A DNA stretch of 49,960 nucleotides from Burkholderia latens (GTDB lineage: Bacteria; Pseudomonadota; Gammaproteobacteria; Burkholderiales; Burkholderiaceae): assembly GCF_902499045.1 (NCBI RefSeq), contig NZ_CABVPL010000056.1, positions 1-49,960 on the forward strand, read 5' to 3'. Each line of letters begins with the position of its first letter. Position 1 is the first letter of the stretch. The notes under the pieces are model-generated. The model was not told the origin of the DNA and did no database searches. It saw nothing but the letters and a program-made list of their open reading frames with translations. Below, piece by piece: positions 36,174-44,312 of the stretch. Position numbers and translations under genes: made by a program.

Positions 36174-37196
36174 ATGAATCACCTTGAAGCACGCGTCGGG
36201 CATCCGGGCGCCGCGAACCCGGAGGTATCGGTCATCATCCCCGTGTACAACGAGGAAGACGGCCTGGCTGCGCTGTTCGCGCGGCTGTACCCGGCACTCG
36301 ACGCACTCGGCACGTCGTACGAAGTGATCCTGATCAACGACGGCAGCCGCGACCGCTCGGCCGCGATGCTCGCGGACCAGTTCCACGTGCGCCCCGACAC
36401 GACGCGCGTCGTGCTGCTCAACGGCAACTACGGTCAGCACATGGCGATCCTCGCCGGCTTCGCGCAGTCGCGCGGCGAGATCGTGATCACGCTCGATGCC
36501 GACCTGCAGAACCCGCCCGAGGAAATCGGCAAGCTGATCGCGAAGATGCGCGAAGGCTACGACTACGTCGGCTCGATCCGCAAGCAGCGTCAGGACAGCC
36601 TGTGGCGGCGCAAGGCATCGCAGATGATGAACCGGCTGCGCGAGCGCATCACGCGGATCAAGATGACCGACCAGGGCTGCATGCTGCGCGCGTACAGCCG
36701 CCGCATCATCGACACGATCAACGTGTGCGGCGAAGTGAACACGTTCATTCCCGCGCTCGCGTACACGTTCGCGCAGAACCCGACCGAGGTCGAGGTCGCG
36801 CACGAGGAGCGCTTCGCGGGCCAGTCGAAGTATTCGCTGTACAGCCTGATCCGGCTGAACTTCGACCTCGTGACCGGCTTCTCGGTCGTGCCGCTGCAGT
36901 GGCTGTCGTTCATCGGCGTGATCCTGTCGCTCGGCTCCGCCGCGCTGTTCGTGCTGCTGCTCGTGCGCCGCTTCATCGTCGGCGCGGAAGTGCAAGGCGT
37001 GTTCACGCTGTTCGCGATCACGTTCTTCCTGCTCGGCGTGATCATCTTCGCGCTCGGGCTGCTCGGCGAATACGTCGGCCGGATCTACCAGCAGGTGCGC
37101 GCACGGCCCCGCTACCTGATCCAGGCCGTGCTCGAGCAGCACGAAGGCGTGCCGCCGGTGCCGGCCGCCGCGAATCGCACGGAGGCCGCGCAATGA
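36174..37196 (+). CDS. arnC: undecaprenyl-phosphate 4-deoxy-4-formamido-L-arabinose transferase
   Basis: GT2 family membrane glycosyltransferase that puts Ara4-formyl-N on undecaprenyl phosphate at the cytosolic face. The 340-residue protein shows the GT2 fold (VSVIIPVYNEEDGL, LINDGSRDRS, TLDADLQNPPEE), the MTDQGCMLRAY segment and two C-terminal membrane helices (about 230-290). Its stop overlaps the start of the formyltransferase gene (ATGA), so translation is coupled. Confidence 0.94.
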   Translation: MNHLEARVGHPGAANPEVSVIIPVYNEEDGLAALFARLYPALDALGTSYEVILINDGSRDRSAAMLADQFHVRPDTTRVVLLNGNYGQHMAILAGFAQSRGEIVITLDADLQNPPEEIGKLIAKMREGYDYVGSIRKQRQDSLWRRKASQMMNRLRERITRIKMTDQGCMLRAYSRRIIDTINVCGEVNTFIPALAYTFAQNPTEVEVAHEERFAGQSKYSLYSLIRLNFDLVTGFSVVPLQWLSFIGVILSLGSAALFVLLLVRRFIVGAEVQGVFTLFAITFFLLGVIIFALGLLGEYVGRIYQQVRARPRYLIQAVLEQHEGVPPVPAAANRTEAAQ

Positions 37197-38140
37197 AGCC
37201 GCGCGCGGTCGTGTTCGCGTATCACAACGTCGGCGTGCGCTGCCTGCAGGTGCTGCTGGCACGCGGCGTCGACGTCGCGCTCGTCGTCACGCACGAAGAC
37301 AATCCGAACGAGAACATCTGGTTCGGCAGCGTCGCGTCGGTTGCCGCCGAGCACGGGATCCCGGTCGTCACGCCGGCCGATCCCGCCGATCCGGCGCTGC
37401 GCCGCGCGGTGTCGAACGCGCAGCCGGACTTCATCTTCTCGTTCTACTACCGCCACATGCTGCCGGCGGACCTGCTCGCGATCGCGCCGCGCGGCGCATA
37501 CAACATGCACGGTTCGCTGCTGCCGAAATACCGGGGTCGGGTTCCGACCAACTGGGCCGTGCTGAACGGCGAAACCGAAACCGGTGCGACGCTGCACGAA
37601 ATGGCGGCGAAGCCGGACGCCGGCGCGATCGTCGGCCAGACGGCCGTGCCGATCCTGCCGGACGACACGGCCGCGCAGGTATTCGACAAGGTGACGGTCG
37701 CGGCCGAACAGACGCTCTGGCGCGTGCTGCCCGCGCTGCTCGCGGGCGACGCGCCGCACCTGCCGAACGACCTCGCGAACGGCAGCTACTACGGCGGACG
37801 CAAACCGGAGGACGGCCGCATCGACTGGTCGAAGCCGGCCGCGCAGGTCTACAACCTGGTACGCGCGGTCGCGCCGCCGTATCCGGGCGCGTTCACCGAC
37901 CTCGGCGGCACGCGCTTCGTGGTCGCCCGCGCGCGCCTCGCGGCGCCCGGCAGCGCCGCGGCAACGGCTGCGGCGGATTTGCCGCCCGGCCTGCACGTAA
38001 GCGATAATGCGCTATTCGGCGTCTGCGGCGACAGCCGTGCCCTATCCATTCTCGAGCTGTGGCAGCAGCGCGACGGCAGCGAAACCGTCGTGACGCCGGC
38101 GGAATTCGCGCAGTTCATTCATTCTTCCCGTCATTCATGA
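37193..38140 (+). CDS. UDP-L-Ara4N formyltransferase (N-terminal half of ArnA as a separate gene)
   Basis: Ten-formyltetrahydrofolate-dependent enzyme that formylates UDP-L-Ara4N. The 315-residue protein matches the formyltransferase domain of E. coli ArnA, with the catalytic Asn-His pair in YNMHGSLLPKYRGRVPTNWAVLNGETETG. In enteric bacteria ArnA is one 660-residue bifunctional protein; here the dehydrogenase domain is the next gene, overlapping by 4 bases. So the two activities are separate polypeptides with coupled translation. Confidence 0.93.
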   Translation: MKPRAVVFAYHNVGVRCLQVLLARGVDVALVVTHEDNPNENIWFGSVASVAAEHGIPVVTPADPADPALRRAVSNAQPDFIFSFYYRHMLPADLLAIAPRGAYNMHGSLLPKYRGRVPTNWAVLNGETETGATLHEMAAKPDAGAIVGQTAVPILPDDTAAQVFDKVTVAAEQTLWRVLPALLAGDAPHLPNDLANGSYYGGRKPEDGRIDWSKPAAQVYNLVRAVAPPYPGAFTDLGGTRFVVARARLAAPGSAAATAAADLPPGLHVSDNALFGVCGDSRALSILELWQQRDGSETVVTPAEFAQFIHSSRHS

Positions 38141-39192
38141 AAGCAAAAAAAGTCCTGATCCTGGGTGTGAACGGCTTCATCGGCCATCACCTGTCGAAGC
38201 GCATTCTTGAAACCACCGATTGGGAAGTGTTCGGCATGGACATGCAGACCGACCGGCTGGGCGACCTCGTCAACCACGAGCGGATGCATTTCTTCGAAGG
38301 CGACATCACGATCAACAAGGAGTGGGTCGAGTATCACGTGAAGAAGTGCGACGTGATCCTGCCGCTCGTCGCGATCGCGACGCCGGCCACCTACGTCCAG
38401 CAACCGCTGCGCGTGTTCGAGCTCGACTTCGAGGCGAACCTGCCGATCGTGCGCTCGGCCGTCAAGTACGGCAAGCACCTCGTGTTCCCGTCGACGTCCG
38501 AGGTCTACGGCATGTGCTCGGACGAGCAGTTCGACCCGGACGCATCGGCGCTCACGTACGGCCCGATCAACAAGCCGCGCTGGATCTACGCATGCTCGAA
38601 GCAGCTGATGGACCGCGTGATCTGGGGCTACGGGATGGAAGGCCTGAACTTCACGCTGTTCCGTCCGTTCAACTGGATCGGCCCGGGCCTCGACTCGATC
38701 TACACGCCGAAGGAAGGCAGCTCGCGCGTGGTCACGCAGTTCCTCGGCCACATCGTGCGCGGCGAGAACATCAGCCTCGTCGACGGCGGCTCGCAGAAAC
38801 GCGCGTTCACCGACATCGACGACGGCATCAGCGCGCTGATGAAGATCATCGAGAACAAGAACGGCGTCGCGTCGGGCAAGATCTACAACATCGGCAATCC
38901 GAAGAACAACTTCTCGGTTCGCGAGCTCGCGCACAAGATGCTCGAACTGGCCGCCGAATTCCCGGAATACGCCGATTCCGCGAAGCAGGTGAAGCTCGTC
39001 GAGACGACGTCCGGCGCGTACTACGGCAACGGCTACCAGGACGTGCAGAACCGTGTGCCGAAGATCGACAACACGATGCAGGAGCTCGCGTGGGCGCCGC
39101 AATCGACGTTCGACGACGCGCTGCGCAAGATCTTCGAAGCGTATCGCGGCCATGTCGCCGACGCACGCGCGCTCGTCGAACAGCAGAACTGA
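38137..39192 (+). CDS. UDP-glucuronic acid decarboxylase (C-terminal half of ArnA as a separate gene)
   Basis: NAD-dependent SDR-type enzyme that oxidises and decarboxylates UDP-glucuronate to the UDP-4-ketopentose used by ArnB. The 351-residue protein has the extended-SDR dinucleotide motif GVNGFIGHH, the STSEVYG segment and a catalytic Tyr/Lys in the RWIYACSKQL region (YxxxK), as in the C-terminal domain of E. coli ArnA. Starts inside the stop of the formyltransferase gene (ATGA) and is followed 12 bases later by arnD. Confidence 0.93.
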   Translation: MKAKKVLILGVNGFIGHHLSKRILETTDWEVFGMDMQTDRLGDLVNHERMHFFEGDITINKEWVEYHVKKCDVILPLVAIATPATYVQQPLRVFELDFEANLPIVRSAVKYGKHLVFPSTSEVYGMCSDEQFDPDASALTYGPINKPRWIYACSKQLMDRVIWGYGMEGLNFTLFRPFNWIGPGLDSIYTPKEGSSRVVTQFLGHIVRGENISLVDGGSQKRAFTDIDDGISALMKIIENKNGVASGKIYNIGNPKNNFSVRELAHKMLELAAEFPEYADSAKQVKLVETTSGAYYGNGYQDVQNRVPKIDNTMQELAWAPQSTFDDALRKIFEAYRGHVADARALVEQQN

Positions 39193-39204
39193 CGGGACGC
39201 TCGC

Positions 39205-40101
39205 TTGGCTCGTATCGTCCTCAAGATCGACGTCGACACGCTGCGCGGCACGCGCGAAGGCGTGCCGAATCTTGCGCGCATCTTCGACCGCTTCAATGCG
39301 CGCGCGACCTTCCTCTTCAGCCTCGGGCCCGATCACACGGGCTGGGCGCTGCGGCGCGTGTTCCGCCCCGGCTTCCTGAAGAAGGTGTCGCGCACGTCGG
39401 TAGTCGAGCATTACGGCGTGAAGCAGCTGATGTACGGCGTGCTGCTGCCGGGCCCCGACATCGGCCGCCGCGCGATCGCCGACATGCGCGCGATCCACGA
39501 GGCCGGCTTCGAATGCGGAATCCATACGTGGGATCACGTGTACTGGCAGGACAACGTGCGCGTGCGCGATCGCGACTGGACCGTGCGCGAGATGCAGAAG
39601 AGTCACGCGCGCTTCATCGAGATCTTCGGCGCGCCGCCCGTCACGCACGGCGCGGCCGGCTGGCAGATGAACGACGCCGCGTTCGAGCAGATCGACGCAT
39701 GGGGCATGCGCTACGCGTCCGACGGCCGCGGCCACTCGCCGTACCTGCCCGTCGTCGGCGGCCGCACGCTGTCGCACGTGCAGATGCCGACCACGCTGCC
39801 GACGCTCGACGAAGTGCTCGGCATCGACGGTATCGACACGCACAACGTCGCCGCGCACATCCTGAAGTTCACCGCAACCAACCCGCACGACCAGGTGTTC
39901 ACGCTGCACGCGGAACTGGAAGGCCAGAAGCTCGCGCCGGTGTTCGAGCAATTGCTCGCGGGCTGGCGCGCGCAGGGCCACACGTTTGCGACGATGGGCG
40001 ACTACCACGCGACGCTGGACCGCGACTCGCTGCCATCGTACCCTGTCACGTGGGGCGAAATCCCCGGCCGCTCCGGCGAACTGATCGTCCAGCCCGACTG
40101 A
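39205..40101 (+). CDS. arnD: 4-deoxy-4-formamido-L-arabinose-phosphoundecaprenol deformylase
   Basis: NodB-type deacetylase that removes the formyl group from undecaprenyl-phosphate Ara4FN, making the donor for ArnT. The 298-residue protein opens with LKIDVDTLRGTREGV (the metal-binding DVD region), then ECGIHTWDHVYWQ (HxxxH metal site) and CGIHTWDH context typical of ArnD. The start codon is the rare TTG at 39205, 12 bases after the previous stop; no in-frame ATG fits the family N-terminus. It is the last gene of the arn run. Confidence 0.92.
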   Translation: MARIVLKIDVDTLRGTREGVPNLARIFDRFNARATFLFSLGPDHTGWALRRVFRPGFLKKVSRTSVVEHYGVKQLMYGVLLPGPDIGRRAIADMRAIHEAGFECGIHTWDHVYWQDNVRVRDRDWTVREMQKSHARFIEIFGAPPVTHGAAGWQMNDAAFEQIDAWGMRYASDGRGHSPYLPVVGGRTLSHVQMPTTLPTLDEVLGIDGIDTHNVAAHILKFTATNPHDQVFTLHAELEGQKLAPVFEQLLAGWRAQGHTFATMGDYHATLDRDSLPSYPVTWGEIPGRSGELIVQPD

Positions 40102-40213
40102 CGTTCGCGCGCGCAGGCGCCGCCGCCTGCCCCGCCCGCGCGGCATGCCGCCGCGACGCCCCGCCGAACCGCGCCGCCCGAGCGGCGCCTTTCCATAACA
40201 ACAGGAGAAGCAC

Positions 40214-40675
40214 GTGTCCGTCGAAGTTGACCGTCAAGTTCCCGATTTCACCGCAGCTGCCACGGGCGGCGACATTTCGCTGTCCGACCTGAAAGGCAAG
40301 AAACTCGTGCTGTATTTCTATCCGAAGGACAACACGCCCGGCTGCACGACCGAAGGCCTGCAGTTCCGCGATCTGTATCCGAAGTTCAAGAAGGCCGGCG
40401 CCGAAGTCATCGGCGTGTCGCGCGACAGCCTGCGCTCGCATGACAATTTCAAGGCAAAGCTCGAACTGCCGTTCCCGCTGATTTCCGATGCCGACGAAGC
40501 GCTGTGCGCGCTGTTCGATGTCATCAAGATGAAGAAGATGTATGGCAAGGAAGTGCGCGGAATCGAGCGTTCGACGTTCCTGATCGACGCCGACGGCGTG
40601 CTCCGCCACGCATGGCGCGGCATCAAGGTACCGGGTCACGTGGACGACGTGCTTAAGGCTGTACAAGCGCTTTGA
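40214..40675 (+). CDS. bcp: thioredoxin-dependent peroxiredoxin Bcp
   Basis: Cytosolic peroxiredoxin of 153 residues that reduces hydrogen and organic peroxides with electrons from thioredoxin. The peroxidatic cysteine is in PKDNTPGCTTEG and the VIGVSRDSLRSHDNFKAKLELPFPLISD segment is typical of the Bcp/PrxQ subfamily. One reservation on the second cysteine: the residue five after the first is Glu-Gly, so it looks like the one-cysteine or atypical form; a Cys also occurs in DEALCALF. Start is a GTG at 40214 with AGGAGAAG upstream. Confidence 0.94.
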   Translation: MSVEVDRQVPDFTAAATGGDISLSDLKGKKLVLYFYPKDNTPGCTTEGLQFRDLYPKFKKAGAEVIGVSRDSLRSHDNFKAKLELPFPLISDADEALCALFDVIKMKKMYGKEVRGIERSTFLIDADGVLRHAWRGIKVPGHVDDVLKAVQAL

Positions 40676-41007
40676 GGCGCGTTATATTGGGCCGCAATGA
40701 ATGCCAGTTCGCCCCATATTTCTCGTAGCTGCGCCGGTGCCCGTTGCGATGCTTTCCGGCACCTGACGCGCATCACGACGGTATCAGCCGAGCCGCATGT
40801 CCCGGTCCACGGGGCAGCGGCTTTTTTTATGGACTGCGCGCCGGCTCTCGGTCCGGCCCTCACCTCGTCAAGGAGCTGACCGACACTTAGGCGAACCGGC
40901 TAGACGAAATTCCTGTGCGCCACCGCGCGCAAACTGCATGCGTCTACGTCACGCAGGATGCGATCAGCGGCGCACTTCATGCGACACGATTCCTCCCGAG
41001 GGACACC
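40676..41007 (+). other. intergenic region between bcp and phoH, possibly with a small RNA
   Basis: About 330 bases with no protein recognised. TATATT at 40683-40688 resembles a -10 box but has no clear -35. The stretch to a strong terminator at 40791-40828 could yield an RNA of about 130 nt containing GGTGCC/GGCACC pairing. The remainder (40830-41007) would hold the phoH promoter, which I could not place. Confidence 0.35.
40791..40828 (+). terminator. strong intrinsic terminator between bcp and phoH
   Basis: AGCCGC pairs with GCGGCT, with an inner CCC/GGG pairing, followed by seven T. It lies 116 bases beyond the bcp stop codon, far for a simple bcp terminator. Confidence 0.8.
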
Positions 41008-42822
41008 ATGCCTTTGCCTACTCCCCCCAGCAAGCTCGGCAGCCTGCTGCCGCCCGACGAATACAAGGCGAAAGCGCGGCCCGCGAAAGCCGCGAAGAAA
41101 TCCGCCGAAGGGGACGCATCCACAGCCGGCGACTACGGCCCGGCCAGCGTGGCCCAACCGATGACCGAAGCCGCGAACACGGCCGCGCCGCTGCGCGCCG
41201 TCGCATCGTCGGCACAGGAAGCCGCGGGCACGTCCGCCCGCGGCCGCAAGACGAAACAGACGGCCGCGCTGCTGCAGCCGTTGCCGGCGCCCGCCGAACC
41301 CGCGGGAACCGCGGCCCCCGTCGTCGCGCGCAACGACAAGCCCGCGGCCGTCAAGCCGGCCGCCGGCGCGCCCGCGCGCGACGCCGGCGCCGCGACGAAG
41401 TCGCGCAGCCGCAAGCCGGCCGAAGCCGAACTGCAGAAGCTGTTCGTGCTCGACACCAACGTGCTGATGCACGATCCGAGCAGCCTCTTCCGCTTCGAGG
41501 AACACGACGTCTATCTGCCGATGATGACGCTCGAGGAGCTCGACAACCACAAGAAGGGGATGTCCGAAGTCGCGCGCAACGCGCGCCAGGTGAGCCGCAC
41601 GCTCGACGCGCTGGTCGCCGACGGCGGCCCGATCTCGGCCGGCATTCCGCTGTCGCGGCTCGGCAGCCGCGAGGCGCTCGGCCGCCTGTACTTCCAGACG
41701 AAGCTCGCCGACATCGCGCCGGTCGAAGGCTTGCCCGAAGGCAAGGCCGACAACCAGATCCTCGGCGTCGTGCGCGCGCTGCAGCGCGACCGGCCGGACC
41801 GCCAGGTCGTGCTGGTGTCGAAAGACATCAACATGCGGATCAAGGCGCATGCGCTGGGCCTGCCCGCGGAAGACTACTTCAACGACCAGGTGCTCGAGGA
41901 CAAGGATCTCCTCTACACCGGCGTGCGCGAGCTTCCGCAGGACTTCTGGACCAAGCACGCGAAGGGGATGGAGAGCTGGCAGGACACGAAGACGGGCACT
42001 ACGTACTACCGCGTGACGGGCCCGCTCGTCGCGTCGATGCTCGTCAACGAGTTCGTGTATCTCGAGCCGCAGAACGGCGAGCCGACGTTCCACGCGATCG
42101 TCCGCGAGCTGAACGGCAAGACGGCGCTGCTGCAGACGCTGCGCGACTACAGCCACCACAAGAACAACGTGTGGGGCATCACCGCGCGCAACCGCGAGCA
42201 GAACTTCGCGCTGAACCTGCTGATGAACCCGGAGATCGACTTCGTCACGCTGCTCGGCCAGGCCGGCACCGGCAAGACGCTCGTCGCGCTCGCGGCCGGC
42301 CTCGCGCAGGTGCTCGACGACAAGCGCTACAACGAGATCATCGTGACGCGCGCGACCGTGCCCGTCGGCGAGGACATCGGCTTCCTGCCGGGCACCGAGG
42401 AAGAGAAGATGCAGCCGTGGATGGGCGCCTTCGACGACAACCTCGAAGTGCTGCAGAAGACCGACGACGCGGCCGGCGAATGGGGCCGTGCGGCAACGCA
42501 GGAACTGATCCGTTCGCGCCTGAAGGTGAAGAGCATGAACTTCATGCGCGGCCGTACGTTCGTCGACAAGTATCTGATCATCGACGAGGCGCAGAACCTG
42601 ACGCCGAAGCAGATGAAGACGCTCGTGACACGTGCGGGCCCGGGCACGAAGATCGTGTGCCTCGGCAACATCGCGCAGATCGACACGCCTTACCTGACCG
42701 AAGGCAGCTCGGGCCTGACCTACGTCGTCGACCGCTTCAAGGGCTGGGGCCACAGCGGCCACGTGACGCTTGCGCGCGGCGAACGCTCGCGGCTCGCCGA
42801 CTACGCGTCGGACATCCTGTAA
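41008..42822 (+). CDS. PhoH family ATPase with N-terminal PIN domain
   Basis: Protein of 604 residues in three parts. Residues 1-145 are Ala/Pro/Lys-rich and look disordered. Residues 147-300 are a PIN ribonuclease-type domain (FVLDTNVLMHDPSSLFRF, with acidic residues, and KDINMRIKA further on). The C-terminal part is a PhoH-type ATPase with Walker A GQAGTGKT near residue 418 and Walker B IIDEAQNLTP. This PIN-PhoH fusion is a known architecture (YlaK-like), thought to unwind and cut RNA. ATG at 41008 chosen because the upstream frame (to 40915) is not conserved-looking. A terminator follows. Confidence 0.9.
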   Translation: MPLPTPPSKLGSLLPPDEYKAKARPAKAAKKSAEGDASTAGDYGPASVAQPMTEAANTAAPLRAVASSAQEAAGTSARGRKTKQTAALLQPLPAPAEPAGTAAPVVARNDKPAAVKPAAGAPARDAGAATKSRSRKPAEAELQKLFVLDTNVLMHDPSSLFRFEEHDVYLPMMTLEELDNHKKGMSEVARNARQVSRTLDALVADGGPISAGIPLSRLGSREALGRLYFQTKLADIAPVEGLPEGKADNQILGVVRALQRDRPDRQVVLVSKDINMRIKAHALGLPAEDYFNDQVLEDKDLLYTGVRELPQDFWTKHAKGMESWQDTKTGTTYYRVTGPLVASMLVNEFVYLEPQNGEPTFHAIVRELNGKTALLQTLRDYSHHKNNVWGITARNREQNFALNLLMNPEIDFVTLLGQAGTGKTLVALAAGLAQVLDDKRYNEIIVTRATVPVGEDIGFLPGTEEEKMQPWMGAFDDNLEVLQKTDDAAGEWGRAATQELIRSRLKVKSMNFMRGRTFVDKYLIIDEAQNLTPKQMKTLVTRAGPGTKIVCLGNIAQIDTPYLTEGSSGLTYVVDRFKGWGHSGHVTLARGERSRLADYASDIL

Positions 42823-42860
42823 CGTGATACGCCGGCGGCTCGCCGGCCTTCGACCCGCAT

Positions 42861-42890
42861 ACGGCGCTCCGCTTCCGGAGCGCCGTTTTT
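42861..42890 (+). terminator. intrinsic terminator of phoH
   Basis: ACGGCGCTCCG pairs with CGGAGCGCCGT across a short loop, then a T-run. About 40 bases after the stop. Confidence 0.88.
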
Positions 42891-42921
42891 ATTTATGGGG
42901 TCGAAAGCACTCTTCATCGTT

Positions 42922-42976
42922 CGTTACACAACCGTTACGCAACCCCCGCACTTACACGCGAAACTTCAAGTAAATT
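42922..42976 (+). promoter_or_regulatory. tandem 11-bp repeat and weak promoter before the NlpC/P60 gene
   Basis: CGTTACACAAC (42922-42932) is followed directly by CGTTACGCAAC (42933-42943). Five bases on is a poor -35 (GCACTT, 42948-42953), then 17 bases and TAAATT (42971-42976). Head-to-tail repeats with an 11-bp period next to a weak -35 are typical of response-regulator activated promoters. Confidence 0.5.
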
Positions 42977-43070
42977 CTCAGGAATGGTTGCCTAAGCCCC
43001 GCCGGAACGTCTACCATCGGGTCTGTCTGTTGTCATACGATTCGCGCCCACCGCGCGCGTCCGCCTTGTC

Positions 43071-44168
43071 ATGCTTCGAATCTGGGTTCCCGTCGCCGTC
43101 GTATCACTGCTCGCGGCCTGCTCCAGCGTGCCGCCGCAGTCGGCGTCGCGCACCTCCGGCATGAAGATCATGACGCCGCGCGCGTTCCCGCCGCCCGCCA
43201 ATTTCCCGAAATTCGTCGACCACAGCGTCGGTCAGGAAGAAATCTCGATCCAGGCGATGAGCCTCGTCGGCGTCCCGTATCGCTGGGGCGGCAACACGCC
43301 GACGAGCGGTTTCGACTGCAGCGGGCTCGTACGCTATGTGATCGGCCGCGCGGCAGACGTGGACCTGCCGCGCACGACCGCCGACATGAGCAGCCGCGGC
43401 GTATCGATCGAGCCCGACCAGATCGCGCCGGGCGACTTGATCTTCTTCAACACGACCGGGCGCCCGCATTCGCACGTCGGCATTTACGTCGGCAAGCTGC
43501 GCTTCGTCAACGCACCGTCGACGGGCGGCACCGTGCGGCTGGACTACCTGACGAACCCGTACTGGGCGAAGCGCTTCGACGGCATTCGCCGGGTCGCGCC
43601 GCCGCGCTCTGCGCCGACGCCGTTCGATGCGCCGACTTACGACGCGAAGCGCGACGAGCCGCGCAATCCGCCGGCTATTGCGCCCGCTCCGGCGATCGTG
43701 ACGGCTGCCGCGACGGCACGGCCGCCTGCCCATGTGTCGCCGCCCGCGCGAGCGGCGCGGGCGCAGGCTCCGGTCACGCCGAGCACGTCGGTCGTGACGG
43801 CTGCCACATCCGCGCCGGCAGCACCTGCGGCACCGCCCGCCGACGCGTACGAACCGCCGCCAGCGCGGATGCAGGCAGCACTGCCGCAAGCCGCGTCCGT
43901 AAACGACACGCCACCCGCGACGACGGCCAACACAGCGCCGGCTGCGCCCACGGAGGTCGGCACGCAGATCCCGACGACGGCGCTGACGGCTGCCGAGGCC
44001 GCCGCGTTCGACGCCGAACCGCCGCCCGCCGCCACGTCGGCGCCTTCGCGCGGCATCGAGCCGCCGCCCGTGCAGGTGTTGCGCGCGTCGACGCAATCCG
44101 CGCCCGCCAGCCCACGCACCAGCACGGCAGACGATCCGATCGCGCGGTTTGCGAACGGCAGTTACTGA
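43071..44168 (+). CDS. NlpC/P60 family cell-wall hydrolase lipoprotein
   Basis: Predicted lipoprotein of 365 residues. The lipobox LAAC ends at Cys17. Residues 55-170 are an NlpC/P60 peptidase domain with catalytic Cys83 (GFDCSGL), His135 (SHVGIY) and a third polar residue, probably Asn147; such enzymes cut peptide cross-links of peptidoglycan. From about residue 185 to the end the sequence is Ala/Pro/Thr-rich and likely disordered, perhaps spanning the cell wall. The tail has no recognised domain. ATG at 43071 gives a good signal peptide. Regulation by the tandem repeats upstream is possible. Confidence 0.88.
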   Translation: MLRIWVPVAVVSLLAACSSVPPQSASRTSGMKIMTPRAFPPPANFPKFVDHSVGQEEISIQAMSLVGVPYRWGGNTPTSGFDCSGLVRYVIGRAADVDLPRTTADMSSRGVSIEPDQIAPGDLIFFNTTGRPHSHVGIYVGKLRFVNAPSTGGTVRLDYLTNPYWAKRFDGIRRVAPPRSAPTPFDAPTYDAKRDEPRNPPAIAPAPAIVTAAATARPPAHVSPPARAARAQAPVTPSTSVVTAATSAPAAPAAPPADAYEPPPARMQAALPQAASVNDTPPATTANTAPAAPTEVGTQIPTTALTAAEAAAFDAEPPPAATSAPSRGIEPPPVQVLRASTQSAPASPRTSTADDPIARFANGSY

Positions 44169-44248
44169 CCGGTTGTTCGAACCTGACCGTCACGACGTTG
44201 GCGGCATCTGGCGCCCCGCTTCTTCACCGCACCGTTCGCGCAACCCCC

Positions 44249-44285
44249 AAAAAAATGCGCCGCAGCCTTTCGGCTTGCGGCGCAT
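44249..44285 (-). terminator. intrinsic terminator of the pit operon
   Basis: On the minus strand ATGCGCCGC plus AGCC, loop GAAA, GGCT plus GCGGCGCAT form one long stem with a bulged A, then TTTTTTT. It ends the DUF47-pit unit. Confidence 0.9.
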
Positions 44286-44312
44286 GTCGCGTCGATCAGA
44301 CGGTGTCGGCGA

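Noticed and set aside
40683-40830. 6S RNA in the bcp-phoH gap
   Set aside because: The length is too short and the two ends do not form the long closing stem with a central bubble expected of 6S RNA.
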